From Euleptes europaea (lineage: Eukaryota; Chordata; Lepidosauria; Squamata; Sphaerodactylidae): a stretch of DNA of 64,000 nucleotides. Location of the stretch: assembly GCF_029931775.1 (NCBI RefSeq), contig NC_079312.1, positions 16,375,821 to 16,439,820 on the forward strand. The letters run 5' to 3'. The notes beneath the pieces are model-generated. The model ran no database searches and had not been told where the DNA came from. It saw only the letters and a program-made list of their open reading frames with translations. The position numbers and the translations under genes were made by a program. Below are positions 19,571 through 33,400 of this stretch, piece by piece. Within the stretch, counting starts at the first letter, position 1; the number at the start of each line of letters is the position of its first letter.

Positions 19571-19761
19571 AAGAAGAGGAGTTGGTTTTTATATGCTGAT
19601 TTTCTCTACCTTTTAAGGAGAATCAAGCTGGCTTACAATCTCCTTCCCTTTCCCTCCCCACAACAGACACCTTGTGAGGTAGGTGGGGATGAGAGAGTTC
19701 GAAGAGAACTGTGACTAGCTCAAGGATCCACCACTCTTAACCACTACACCACAATGGCTCT
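19571..19761 (-). mobile_element. tRNA-derived squamate SINE (type 2)
   Basis: The reverse strand has the A-box region 'gtggtgtagtggttaagag', 'cacctacctcacaaggtgtc', and the tail 'catataaaaaccaactcctc'. The same family occurs at 56944 and 60132. Confidence 0.8.
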
Positions 19762-19908
19762 GGGAAGAGTCTGTGGGTACAAAATTCAGGGGGCCAAACT
19801 GTCCAGATTGGGGGTGTAGAGCAAGGTACCTATCTCACCTTCTAACTATCCCTATGTAACTTCCAAATACAATAGAAAGTTAATGCCATAAGGGCAATCC
19901 TGTTAGTC

Positions 19909-19986
19909 AGCCCTGACCTGGCTGGTCTAGGCTACCCCAATCTCATCAGATCTTCAAGCTAAGCAGGGCCAGCCCTAGATAGTACT
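19909..19986 (+). mobile_element. 5S-rRNA-derived SINE, 5' fragment
   Basis: Only the head is present ('ctcatcagatcttcaagcta', 'agcagggccagccctagata'). Confidence 0.65.
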
Positions 19987-20270
19987 TCTGCTGGGTTTTA
20001 ATTCATAACTCCTAATCTTTGTGTTTTTATTAAGTTTTTGTTTTTTAAGCCACCTGAGGGAAATTTCCTGCAGGGGTAGCATAAACATCCTTCAAATGAA
20101 TAAATCAATATTTTTCTTATAGAAGAAAGCAAAGCAAGGCAGAGAGATCTTTCAGTTTTAGGGCTGATTTGAGAAACCTGAGTCCAGCTTGCCGACTCCT
20201 TAAGAAGGGATCGGATTGCCCCAAGTGTCCTGTGCCGCAGGAGGGCAGGCAGTTTGCTAGAAACAAAAAA

Positions 20271-20481
20271 GGGGAGGGGCTGTGGCTCAGTGGTAGAGCA
20301 TCCGCTTGGCATGCAGAAGGTCTCAGGTTCAATCCCCGGCATCTCCAGTTAAAGGGACTAGGCAAGTAGGTGATGTGAAAGACCTCTGCCGGAGACTCTG
20401 GAGAGCCGCTGCTGGTCTGAGTAGACAATACTGACATTGATGGACCAAGGGTCTGAATCAGTATAAGGCAGCCATGTGTTC
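20271..20481 (+). mobile_element. tRNA-derived squamate SINE (type 1), well preserved
   Basis: The A box is 'gtggctcagtggtagagca' and the B box is 'caggttcaatccccggc'. The body runs to 'tgaatcagtataaggcagc'. It is the best copy of this family in the window. Confidence 0.88.
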
Positions 20482-21377
20482 ATCTTACTTTAGCCAAGGC
20501 TACTGAAGTGTGCCAACCTGGAGAAGTCACCCAGAAAAGAAGATTTGCTGGCAAGAATAAAAAGACAAAGCTGCATCTTCAGTAATCCATAGCAGTGTGG
20601 AGAAGGGAACCCTCCAAAAATCCAAGCTTGCTCTTCCAGAAGAAAACCTGCAAGCCTTTTGGGACCACGCCTGCCCCACAACTATGCCAGGCTGATGGGA
20701 AGAATTACAGCAAAATGCCTAAAGAGAATGAATTTTGCTAGTTTGCAGACAGCAGCCGAGTGCTCAGAAACCAACAGCAGAATCTGCATATACCGAATTA
20801 CAGGAAGAGCTCAGCTCTGCCTCCAGGGAAGAGGAGCTTCCTGAGAGCAAGTGGGGAAAACCCTTGGGGGGAAAATGTTAAGGGGATATCATTGCTGAAC
20901 TGCGGAGTCTGGGGAGATAATACTGCAGGACTCTTTGCAATACCCCAATCACGCCCCGCCCCCCTCTTCACTACTCCACTGCCAATACCAGGGAGGTATT
21001 TTGCAAAGGAAATAATTCTTTTGTCGCTTGCTTATTTCTTTAAAAGCCCCCCAGGTGCTGCCTCCTCTGCCCCTCACCCACCTGCACCAGCAGCTGATCA
21101 CTCCTGGGGCACAACGGAGCCGGAAGCGATTGCGGCAAGTCAGGTGGTCTTCGTGGTCGATGCCCCTCTAGGCGCTGAGACTTTTTTTCCCATATTGCGC
21201 CCAAGACTTGCTCCCTCCAGAAGACAAAAAGCACCGTCTCCTTGCTTCGCCAGAGGCTGCCTCTGTTTACCCAGCAGGCGTCACTCGGATTTCCTTGCAA
21301 ACTGTGGCAAAGGGAGGACAGGATTGGACCCCCTTTTCCATCTCTGCTGATGCTCACTCTTGCCTCTAAGGAGAGAT
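20482..21377. other. Left flank of the giant inverted element, partly GC-rich
   Basis: The stretch 20940-21360 is GC-rich with several CpGs and long but domain-free open frames on both strands. It could hold promoter sequence, but no TRIM-like start was found. No other feature is supported. Confidence 0.3.
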
Positions 21378-21390
21378 CCTGAGGTTCAGG
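21378..21390. repeat. Left 13-bp flanking direct repeat of the giant element
   Basis: CCTGAGGTTCAGG abuts the left inverted terminus. The identical sequence abuts the right terminus at 54140-54152 in the same orientation. Because the sequence is itself partly palindromic, the true target duplication could be 5, 7, 9, 11 or 13 bp. Confidence 0.75.
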
Positions 21391-21402
21391 GACAGGGTAA
21401 AA

Positions 21403-24400
21403 GCCGGAACAGGCCGGAACGGCCCGGAACGGGCATTAAACAAATCATACTGCAGAAAAAAGCTGTGGCATGCCTTGCGGGGGCTCCAGAACAATATTTT
21501 AGAAATCGAAATGCGGAGAGAGAGAGCATTTATTAACCCATTCCAGGCCAAAAAGCCTCCGGAACGGCACAAAATGGCCCGGCACGGGCATTAAAAAAAT
21601 AATGCCACATCAAAAAACACTGGCATGCCTTGCAGGAGCTCCAGAACAATATTTTAGAAATCGAAACGCGGAGAGATTGCGCATATATTAACCCTTTCCA
21701 GCCCAAAAAGCCTCCGGAACAACGCAAAATGGCCCGGAACGGGCATTAAACAAATCATACCGCAGCAAAAAGCTGTGGCATGCCTTGCAGGGGCTCCAGA
21801 ACAATATTTTAGAAATCAAAACGCGGAGAGAGAGCGCATTTATTAACCCATTCCAGGCCAAAATGCCTCCGGAAAGGCACAAAATGGCCCGGAACGGGCA
21901 TTAAACAAATAATGCCACATCAAAAAACGCTGGCATGCCTTGCAGGAGCTCCAGAACTATATTTTAGAAATCAAAACGCGGAGAGATTGCGCATATATTA
22001 ACCCTTTCCAGGCCAAAATGCCTCCGAAACGGCACAAAATGGCCCGGAACGGGCATTAAACAAATAATGCCACATCAAAAAACACTGGCATGCCTTGCAG
22101 GAGCTCCAGAACTATATTTTAGAAATCAAAACGCGGAGAGATTGCGCATATATTAACCCTTTCCAGGCCAAAATGCCTCCGGAACGGCACAAAATGGCCC
22201 GGAACGGGCATTAAACAAATAATGCCACATCAAAAAACACTGGCATGCCTTGCAGGAGCTCCAGAACTATATTTTAGAAATCGAAACACGGAGAGATTGC
22301 GCATATATTAACCCATTCCAGGCCAAAAAGCCTCCGGAACAGCACAAAATGGCCCGGAACGGGCATTAAACAAATCATACCGTGGCAAAAAACAGTGGCA
22401 TGCCTTGCAGGGGCTCCAGAACAATATTTTAGAAATCGAAATGCGAAGAGAGCGCGCATTTATTAACCCATTCCAGGCCAAAATGCCTCCGGAACTGCAC
22501 AAAATGGCCCGGAACGGGCATTAAACAAATAATGCCACACCAAAAAACACTGGCATGCCTTGCAGGAGCTCCAGAACTATATTTTAGAAATTGAAACACG
22601 GAGAGATTGCGCATATGTTAACCCTTTCCAGGCCAAAAAGCCTCCGGAACAGCACAAAATGGCCCGGAACGGGCATTAAACAAATCATACCGCGGCAAAA
22701 AGCTGTGGCATGCCTTGCAGGGGCTCCAGAACAATATTTTAGAAATCGAAACGCGAAGAGAGAGCGCATTTATTAACCCATTCCAGGCCAAAATGCCTCC
22801 GGAACGGCACAAAATGGCCCGGAACGGGCATTAAACAAATAATGCCACATCAAAAAACACTGGCATGCCTTGCAGGAGCTCCAGAACTATATTTTAGAAA
22901 TTGAAACGCGGAGAGATTGCGCATATGTTAACCCTTTCCAGGCCAAAAAGCCTCCGGAACAGCACAAAATGGCCCGGAACGGGCATTAAACAAATCATAC
23001 CGCGGCAAAAAGCTGTGGCATGCCTTGCAGGGGCTCCAGAACCATATTTTAGAAATCAAAACACGGAGAGAGCGCGCATTTATTAACCCATTCCAGGCCA
23101 AAATGCCTCCGGAATGGCACAAAATGGCCCGGAACGAGCATTAAACAAATCATACCGCGGCAAAAAGCTGTGGCATGCCTTGCAGGGGCTCCAGAACAAT
23201 ATTTTAGAAATCGAAACACAGAGAGATTGGGCATATATTAACCCTTTCCAGGCCAAAAAGCCTCCGGAACAGCACAAAATGGCCCGGAACAAGCATTAAA
23301 CAAATCATACCGCGGCAAAAAGCTGTGGCATGCCTTGCAGGGGCTCCAGAACCATATTTTAGAAATCAAAACACGGAGAGAGCGCGCATTTATTAACCCA
23401 TTCCAGGCCAAAATGCCTCCGGAATGGCACAAAATGGCCCGGAACGAGCATTAAACAAATCATACTGCGGCAAAAAGCTGTGGCATGCCTTGCAGGGGCT
23501 CCAGAACCATATTTTAGAAATCGAAACACAGAGAGATTGGGCATATATTAACCCATTCCAGGCCAAAAAGCCTCCGGAACAGCACAAAATGGCCCGGAAC
23601 AAGCATTAAACAAATCATACCGCGGCAAAAAGCTGTGGCATGCCTTGCAGGGGCTCCAGAACAATATTTTAGAAATCGAAACGCAGAGAGACCATGCATT
23701 TATTAACCCATTCCAGGCCAAAATGCCTCCGGAATGGCACAAAATGGCCCGGAACGGGCATTAAACAAATCATACCGTGGCAAAAAACAGTGGCATGCGT
23801 TGCAGGGGCTCCAGAACAATATTTTAGAAATCGAAACGCGAAGAGAGCGCGCATTTATTAACCCATTCCAGGCCAAAATGCCTCCGGAAAGGCACAAAAT
23901 GGCCCGGAACGGGCATTAAACAAATAATGCCACATCAAAAAACACTGGCATGCCTTGCAGGAGCTCCAGAACTATATTTTAGAAATTGAAACGCGGAGAG
24001 ATTGCGCATATGTTAACCCATTCCAGGCCAAAATGCCTCCGGAATGGCACAAAATGGCCCGGAACGGGCATTAAACAAATAATGCCACATCAAAAAACAC
24101 TGGCATGCCTTGCAGGAGCTCCAGAACTATATTTTAAAAATTGAAACGCGGAGAGATTGCGCATATGTTAACCCTTTCCAGGCCAAAAAGCCTCCGGAAC
24201 AGCACAAAATGGCCCGGAACGGGCATTAAACAAATCATACCGCGGCAAAAAGCTGTGGCATGCCTTGCAGGGGCTCCAGAACCATATTTTAGAAATCAAA
24301 ACACGGAGAGAGCGCGCATTTATTAACCCATTCCAGGCCAAAATGCCTCCGGAATGGCACAAAATGGCCCGGAACGAGCATTAAACAAATCATACCGCGG

Positions 24401-27400
24401 CAAAAAGCTGTGGCATGCCTTGCAGGGGCTCCAGAACAATATTTTAGAAATCGAAACACAGAGAGATTGGGCATATATTAACCCTTTCCAGGCCAAAAAG
24501 CCTCCGGAACAGCACAAAATGGCCCGGAACAAGCATTAAACAAACCATACCGCGGCAAAAAGCTGTGGCATGCCTTGCAGGGGCTCCAGAACAATATTTT
24601 AGAAATCGAAACGCAGAGAGACCATGCATTTATTAACCCATTCCAGGCCAAAATGCCTCCGGAATGGCACAAAATGGCCCGGAACGGGCATTAAACAAAT
24701 CATACCGTGGCAAAAAACAGTGGCATGCCTTGCAGGGGCTCCAGAACAATATTTTAGAAATCGAAACGCGAAGAGAGCGCGCATTTATTAACCCATTCCA
24801 GGCCAAAATGCCTCCGGAAAGGCACAAAATGGCCCGGAACGGGCATTAAACAAATAATGCCACATCAAAAAACACTGGCATGCCTTGCAGGAGCTCCAGA
24901 ACTATATTTTAGAAATTGAAACGCGGAGAGATTGCGCATATGTTAACCCATTCCAGGCCAAAATGCCTCCGGAATGGCACAAAATGGCCCGGAACGGGCA
25001 TTAAACAAATCATACCGTGGCAAAAAACAGTGGCATGCCTTGCAGGGGCTCCAGAACAATATTTTAGAAATCGAAACGCAGAGAGACCATGCATTTATTA
25101 ACCCATTCCAGGCCAAAATGCCTCCGGAATGGCACAAAATGGCCCGGAACGGGCATTAAACAAATCATACCGTGGCAAAAAACAGTGGCATGCGTTGCAG
25201 GGGCTCCAGAACAATATTTTAGAAATCGAAACGCGAAGAGAGCGCGCATTTATTAACCCATTCCAGGCCAAAATGCCTCCGGAAAGGCACAAAATGGCCC
25301 GGAACGGGCATTAAACAAATAATGCCACATCAAAAAACACTGGCATGCCTTGCAGGAGCTCCAGAACTATATTTTAGAAATTGAAACGCGGAGAGATTGC
25401 GCATATGTTAACCCATTCCAGGCCAAAATGCCTCCGGAATGGCACAAAATGGCCCGGAACGGGCATTAAACAAATAATGCCACATCAAAAAACACTGGCA
25501 TGCCTTGCAGGAGCTCCAGAACTATATTTTAAAAATTGAAACGCGGAGAGATTGCGCATATGTTAACCCTTTCCAGGCCAAAAAGCCTCCGGAACAGCAC
25601 AAAATGGCCCGGAACGGGCATTAAACAAATCATACCGCGGCAAAAAGCTGTGGCATGCCTTGCAGGGGCTCCAGAACCATATTTTAGAAATCAAAACACG
25701 GAGAGAGCGCGCATTTATTAACCCATTCCAGGCCAAAATGCCTCCGGAATGGCACAAAATGGCCCGGAACGAGCATTAAACAAATCATACCGCGGCAAAA
25801 AGCTGTGGCATGCCTTGCAGGGGCTCCAGAACAATATTTTAGAAATCGAAACACAGAGAGATTGGGCATATATTAACCCTTTCCAGGCCAAAAAGCCTCC
25901 GGAACAGCACAAAATGGCCCGGAACAAGCATTAAACAAATCATACCGCGGCAAAAAGCTGTGGCATGCCTTGCAGGGGCTCCAGAACAATATTTTAGAAA
26001 TCGAAACGCAGAGAGACCATGCATTTATTAACCCATTCCAGGCCAAAATGCCTCCGGAATGGCACAAAATGGCCCGGAACGGGCATTAAACAAATCATAC
26101 CGTGGCAAAAAACAGTGGCATGCCTTGCAGGGGCTCCAGAACAATATTTTAGAAATCGAAACGCGAAGAGAGCGCGCATTTATTAACCCATTCCAGGCCA
26201 AAATGCCTCCGGAAAGGCACAAAATGGCCCGGAACGGGCATTAAACAAATAATGCCACATCAAAAAACACTGGCATGCCTTGCAGGAGCTCCAGAACTAT
26301 ATTTTAGAAATTGAAACGCGGAGAGATTGCGCATATGTTAACCCATTCCAGGCCAAAATGCCTCCGGAATGGCACAAAATGGCTCGGAACGGGCATTAAA
26401 CAAATCATACCGTGGCAAAAAACAGTGGCATGCCTTGCAGGGGCTCCAGAACCATATTTTAGAAATCAAAACACGGAGAGAGCGCGCATTTATTAACCCA
26501 TTCCAGGCCAAAATGCCTCCGGAACGGCACAAAATGGCCCGGAACGGGCATTAAACAAATAATGCCACATCAAAAAACACTGGCATGCCCACAGGAGCTC
26601 CAGAACTATATTTTAGAAATTGAAACGCGGAGAGATTGCGCATATGTTAACCCATTCCAGGCCAAAATGCCTCCGGAATGGCACAAAATGGCCCGGAACG
26701 GGCATTAAACAAATAATGCCACATCAAAAAACACTGGCATGCCTTGCAGGAGCTCCAGAACTATATTTTAGAAATTGAAACGCGGAGAGATTGCGCATAT
26801 GTTAACCCTTTCCAGGCCAAAAAGCCTCCGGAACAGCACAAAATGGCCCGGAACGGGCATTAAACAAATCATACCGCGGCAAAAAGCTGTGGCATGCCTT
26901 GCAGGGGCTCCAGAACCATATTTTAGAAATCAAAACACGGAGAGAGCGCGCATTTATTAACCCATTCCAGGCCAAAATGCCTCCGGAATGGCACAAAATG
27001 GCCCGGAACGGGCATTAAACAAATCATACCGTGGCAAAAAACAGTGGCATGCGTTGCAGGGGCTCCAGAACAATATTTTAGAAATCGAAACGCGAAGAGA
27101 GCGCGCATTTATTAACCCATTCCAGGCCAAAATGCCTCCGGAACGGCACAAAATGGCCCGGAACGGGCATTAAACAAATAATGCCACATCAAAAAACACT
27201 GGCATGCCTTGCAGGAGCTCCAGAACTATATTTTAGAAATTGAAACGCGGAGAGATTGCGCATATGTTAACCCATTCCAGGCCAAAATGCCTCCGGAATG
27301 GCACAAAATGGCCCGGAACGGGCATTAAACAAATAATGCCACATCAAAAAACACTGGCATGCCTTGCAGGAGCTCCAGAACTATATTTTAGAAATTGAAA

Positions 27401-30400
27401 CGCGGAGAGATTGCGCATATGTTAACCCTTTCCAGGCCAAAAAGCCTCCGGAACAGCACAAAATGGCCCGGAACGGGCATTAAACAAATCATACCGCGGC
27501 AAAAAGCTGTGGCATGCCTTGCAGGGGCTCCAGAACCATATTTTAGAAATCAAAACACGGAGAGAGCGCGCATTTATTAACCCATTCCAGGCCAAAATGC
27601 CTCCGGAATGGCACAAAATGGCCCGGAACGAGCATTAAACAAATCATACCGCGGCAAAAAGCTGTGGCATGCCTTGCAGGGGCTCCAGAACAATATTTTA
27701 GAAATCGAAACACAGAGAGATTGGGCATATATTAACCCTTTCCAGGCCAAAAAGCCTCCGGAACAGCACAAAATGGCCCGGAACAAGCATTAAACAAATC
27801 ATACCACGGCAAAAAGCTGTGGCATGCCTTGCAGGGGCTCCAGAACAATATTTTAGAAATCGAAACGCAGAGAGACCATGCATTTATTAACCCATTCCAG
27901 GCCAAAATGCCTCCGGAATGGCACAAAATGGCCCGGAACGGGCATTAAACAAATCATACCGTGGCAAAAAACAGTGGCATGCCTTGCAGGGGCTCCAGAA
28001 CAATATTTTAGAAATCGAAACGCGAAGAGAGCGCGCATTTATTAACCCATTCCAGGCCAAAATGCCTCCGGAAAGGCACAAAATGGCCCGGAACGGGCAT
28101 TAAACAAATAATGCCACATCAAAAAACACTGGCATGCCTTGCAGGAGCTCCAGAACTATATTTTAGAAATTGAAACGCGGAGAGATTGCGCATATGTTAA
28201 CCCATTCCAGGCCAAAATGCCTCCGGAATGGCACAAAATGGCCCGGAACGGGCATTAAACAAATCATACCGTGGCAAAAAACAGTGGCATGCCTTGCAGG
28301 GGCTCCAGAACCATATTTTAGAAATCAAAACACGGAGAGAGCGCGCATTTATTAACCCATTCCAGGCCAAAATGCCTCCGGAACGGCACAAAATGGCCCG
28401 GAACGGGCATTAAACAAATAATGCCACATCAAAAAACACTGGCATGCCTTGCAGGAGCTCCAGAACTATATTTTAGAAATTGAAACGCGGAGAGATTGCG
28501 CATATGTTAACCCATTCCAGGCCAAAATGCCTCCGGAATGGCACAAAATGGCCCGGAACGGGCATTAAACAAATAATGCCACATCAAAAAACACTGGCAT
28601 GCCTTGCAGGAGCTCCAGAACTATATTTTAGAAATTGAAACGCGGAGAGATTGCGCATATGTTAACCCTTTCCAGGCCAAAAAGCCTCCGGAACAGCACA
28701 AAATGGCCCGGAACGGGCATTAAACAAATCATACCGCGGCAAAAAGCTGTGGCATGCCTTGCAGGGGCTCCAGAACCATATTTTAGAAATCAAAACACGG
28801 AGAGAGCGCGCATTTATTAACCCATTCCAGGCCAAAATGCCTCCGGAATGGCACAAAATGGCCCGGAACGAGCATTAAACAAATCATACCGCGGCAAAAA
28901 GCTGTGGCATGCCTTGCAGGGGCTCCAGAACAATATTTTAGAAATCGAAACACAGAGAGATTGGGCATATATTAACCCTTTCCAGGCCAAAAAGCCTCCG
29001 GAACAGCACAAAATGGCCCGGAACAAGCATTAAACAAATCATACCGCGGCAAAAAGCTGTGGCATGCCTTGCAGGGGCTCCAGAACCATATTTTAGAAAT
29101 CAAAACACGGAGAGAGCGCGCATTTATTAACCCATTCCAGGCCAAAATGCCTCCGGAATGGCACAAAATGGCCCGGAACGAGCATTAAACAAATCATACT
29201 GCGGCAAAAAGCTGTGGCATGCCTTGCAGGGGCTCCAGAACCATATTTTAGAAATCGAAACACAGAGAGATTGGGCATATATTAACCCTTTCCAGGCCAA
29301 AAAGCCTCCGGAACAGCACAAAATGGCCCGGAACAAGCATTAAACAAATCATACCGCGGCAAAAAGCTGTGGCATGCCTTGCAGGGGCTCCAGAACAATA
29401 TTTTAGAAATCGAAACGCAGAGAGACCATGCATTTATTAACCCATTCCAGGCCAAAATGCCTCCGGAATGGCACAAAATGGCCCGGAACGGGCATTAAAC
29501 AAATCATACCGTGGCAAAAAACAGTGGCATGCGTTGCAGGGGCTCCAGAACAATATTTTAGAAATCGAAACGCGAAGAGAGCGCGCATTTATTAACCCAT
29601 TCCAGGCCAAAATGCCTCCGGAACGGCACAAAATGGCCCGGAACGGGCATTAAACAAATAATGCCACATCAAAAAACACTGGCATGCCTTGCAGGAGCTC
29701 CAGAACTATATTTTAGAAATTGAAACGCGGAGAGATTGCGCATATGTTAACCCATTCCAGGCCAAAATGCCTCCGGAATGGCACAAAATGGCCCGGAACG
29801 GGCATTAAACAAATAATGCCACATCAAAAAACACTGGCATGCCTTGCAGGAGCTCCAGAACTATATTTTAGAAATTGAAACGCGGAGAGATTGCGCATAT
29901 GTTAACCCTTTCCAGGCCAAAAAGCCTCCGGAACAGCACAAAATGGCCCGGAACGGGCATTAAACAAATCATACCGCGGCAAAAAGCTGTGGCATGCCTT
30001 GCAGGGGCTCCAGAACCATATTTTAGAAATCAAAACACGGAGAGAGCGCGCATTTATTAACCCATTCCAGGCCAAAATGCCTCCGGAATGGCACAAAATG
30101 GCCCGGAACGAGCATTAAACAAATCATACCGCGGCAAAAAGCTGTGGCATGCCTTGCAGGGGCTCCAGAACAATATTTTAGAAATCGAAACACAGAGAGA
30201 TTGGGCATATATTAACCCTTTCCAGGCCAAAAAGCCTCCGGAACAGCACAAAATGGCCCGGAACAAGCATTAAACAAATCATACCGCGGCAAAAAGCTGT
30301 GGCATGCCTTGCAGGGGCTCCAGAACAATATTTTAGAAATCGAAACGCAGAGAGACCATGCATTTATTAACCCATTCCAGGCCAAAATGCCTCCGGAATG

Positions 30401-33400
30401 GCACAAAATGGCCCGGAACGGGCATTAAACAAATCATACCATGGCAAAAAACAGTGGCATGCCTTGCAGGGGCTCCAGAACAATATTTTAGAAATCGAAA
30501 CGCGAAGAGAGCGCGCATTTATTAACCCATTCCAGGCCAAAATGCCTCCGGAAAGGCACAAAATGGCCCGGAACGGGCATTAAACAAATAATGCCACATC
30601 AAAAAACACTGGCATGCCTTGCAGGAGCTCCAGAACTATATTTTAGAAATTGAAACGCGGAGAGATTGCGCATATGTTAACCCATTCCAGGCCAAAATGC
30701 CTCCGGAATGGCACAAAATGGCCCGGAACGGGCATTAAACAAATCATACCGTGGCAAAAAACAGTGGCATGCGTTGCAGGGGCTCCAGAACAATATTTTA
30801 GAAATCGAAACGCGAAGAGAGCGCGCATTTATTAACCCATTCCAGGCCAAAATGCCTCCGGAACGGCACAAAATGGCCCGGAACGGGCATTAAACAAATA
30901 ATGCCACATCAAAAAACACTGGCATGCCTTGCAGGAGCTCCAGAACTATATTTTAGAAATTGAAACGCGGAGAGCTTGCGCATATGTTAACCCATTCCAG
31001 GCCAAAATGCCTCCGGAATGGCACAAAATGGCCCGGAACGGGCATTAAACAAATAATGCCACATCAAAAAACACTGGCATGCCTTGCAGGAGCTCCAGAA
31101 CTATATTTTAGAAATTGAAACGCGGAGAGATTGCGCATATGTTAACCCTTTCCAGGCCAAAAAGCCTCCGGAACAGCACAAAATGGCCCGGAACGGGCAT
31201 TAAACAAATCATACCGCGGCAAAAAGCTGTGGCATGCCTTGCAGGGGCTCCAGAACCATATTTTAGAAATCAAAACACGGAGAGAGCGTGCATTTATTAA
31301 CCCATTCCAGGCCAAAATGCCTCCGGAATGGCACAAAATGGCCCGGAACGAGCATTAAACAAATCATACCGCGGCAAAAAGCTGTGGCATGCCTTGCAGG
31401 GGCTCCAGAACCATATTTTAGAAATCGAAACACAGAGAGATTGGGCATATATTAACCCTTTCCAGGCCAAAAAGCCTCCGGAACAGCACAAAATGGCCCG
31501 GAACAAGCATTAAACAAATCATACCGCGGCAAAAAGCTGTGGCATGCCTTGCAGGGGCTCCAGAACAATATTTTAGAAATCGAAACGCAGAGAGACCATG
31601 CATTTATTAACCCATTCCAGGCCAAAATGCCTCCGGAATGGCACAAAATGGCCCGGAACGGGCATTAAACAAATCATACCGTGGCAAAAAACAGTGGCAT
31701 GCCTTGCAGGGGCTCCAGAACAATATTTTAGAAATCGAAACGCGAAGAGAGCGCGCATTTATTAACCCATTCCAGGCCAAAATGCCTCCGGAAAGGCACA
31801 AAATGGCCCGGAACGGGCATTAAACAAATAATGCCACATCAAAAAACACTGGCATGCCTTGCAGGAGCTCCAGAACTATATTTTAGAAATTGAAACGCGG
31901 AGAGATTGCGCATATGTTAACCCATTCCAGGCCAAAATGCCTCCGGAATGGCACAAAATGGCCCGGAACGGGCATTAAACAAATCATACCGTGGCAAAAA
32001 ACAGTGGCATGCCTTGCAGGGGCTCCAGAACCATATTTTAGAAATCAAAACACGGAGAGAGCGCGCATTTATTAACCCATTCCAGGCCAAAATGCCTCCG
32101 GAACTGCACAAAATGGCCCGGAACGGGCATTAAACAAATAATGCCACATCAAAAAACACTGGCATGCCTTGCAGGAGCTCCAGAACTATATTTTAGAAAT
32201 TGAAACGCGGAGAGATTGCGCATATGTTAACCCTTTCCAGGCCAAAAAGCCTCCGGAACAGCACAAAATGGCCCAGAACGGGCATTAAACAAATCATACC
32301 GCGGCAAAAAGCTGTGGCATGCCTTGCAGGGGCTCCAGAACAATATTTTAGAAATCGAAACGCGAAGAGAGAGCGCATTTATTAACCCATTCCAGGCCAA
32401 AATGCCTCCGGAACGGCACAAAATGGCCCGGAACGGGCATTAAACAAATAATGCCACATCAAAAAACACTGGCATGCCTTGCAGGGGCTCCAGAACAATA
32501 TTTTAGAAATCGAAACGCAGAGAGACCATGCATTTATTAACCCATTCCAGGCCAAAATGCCTCCGGAATGGCACAAAATGGCCCGGAACGGGCATTAAAC
32601 AAATCATACCGTGGCAAAAAACAGTGGCATGCCTTGCAGGGGCTCCAGAACAATATTTTAGAAATCGAAACGCGAAGAGAGCGCGCATTTATTAACCCAT
32701 TCCAGGCCAAAATGCCTCCGGAAAGGCACAAAATGGCCCGGAACGGGCATTAAACAAATAATGCCACATCAAAAAACACTGGCATGCCTTGCAGGAGCTC
32801 CAGAACTATATTTTAGAAATTGAAACGCGGAGAGATTGCGCATATGTTAACCCATTCCAGGCCAAAATGCCTCCGGAATGGCACAAAATGGCCCGGAACG
32901 GGCATTAAACAAATCATACCGTGGCAAAAAACAGTGGCATGCCTTGCAGGGGCTCCAGAACCATATTTTAGAAATCAAAACACGGAGAGAGCGCGCATTT
33001 ATTAACCCATTCCAGGCCAAAATGCCTCCGGAACTGCACAAAATGGCCCGGAACGGGCATTAAACAAATAATGCCACATCAAAAAACACTGGCATGCCTT
33101 GCAGGAGCTCCAGAACTATATTTTAGAAATTGAAACGCGGAGAGATTGCGCATATGTTAACCCTTTCCAGGCCAAAAAGCCTCCGGAACAGCACAAAATG
33201 GCCCAGAACGGGCATTAAACAAATCATACCGCGGCAAAAAGCTGTGGCATGCCTTGCAGGGGCTCCAGAACAATATTTTAGAAATCGAAACGCGAAGAGA
33301 GAGCGCATTTATTAACCCATTCCAGGCCAAAATGCCTCCGGAACGGCACAAAATGGCCCGGAACGGGCATTAAACAAATAATGCCACATCAAAAAACACT

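Noticed and set aside
20271-20345. tRNA gene
   Set aside because: The A and B boxes belong to a tRNA-derived SINE; the 3' half does not fold as a tRNA.
20760-21350. 196-codon open frame left of the giant element
   Set aside because: The sequence is GC-rich with open frames on both strands and no domain; length alone is not evidence.
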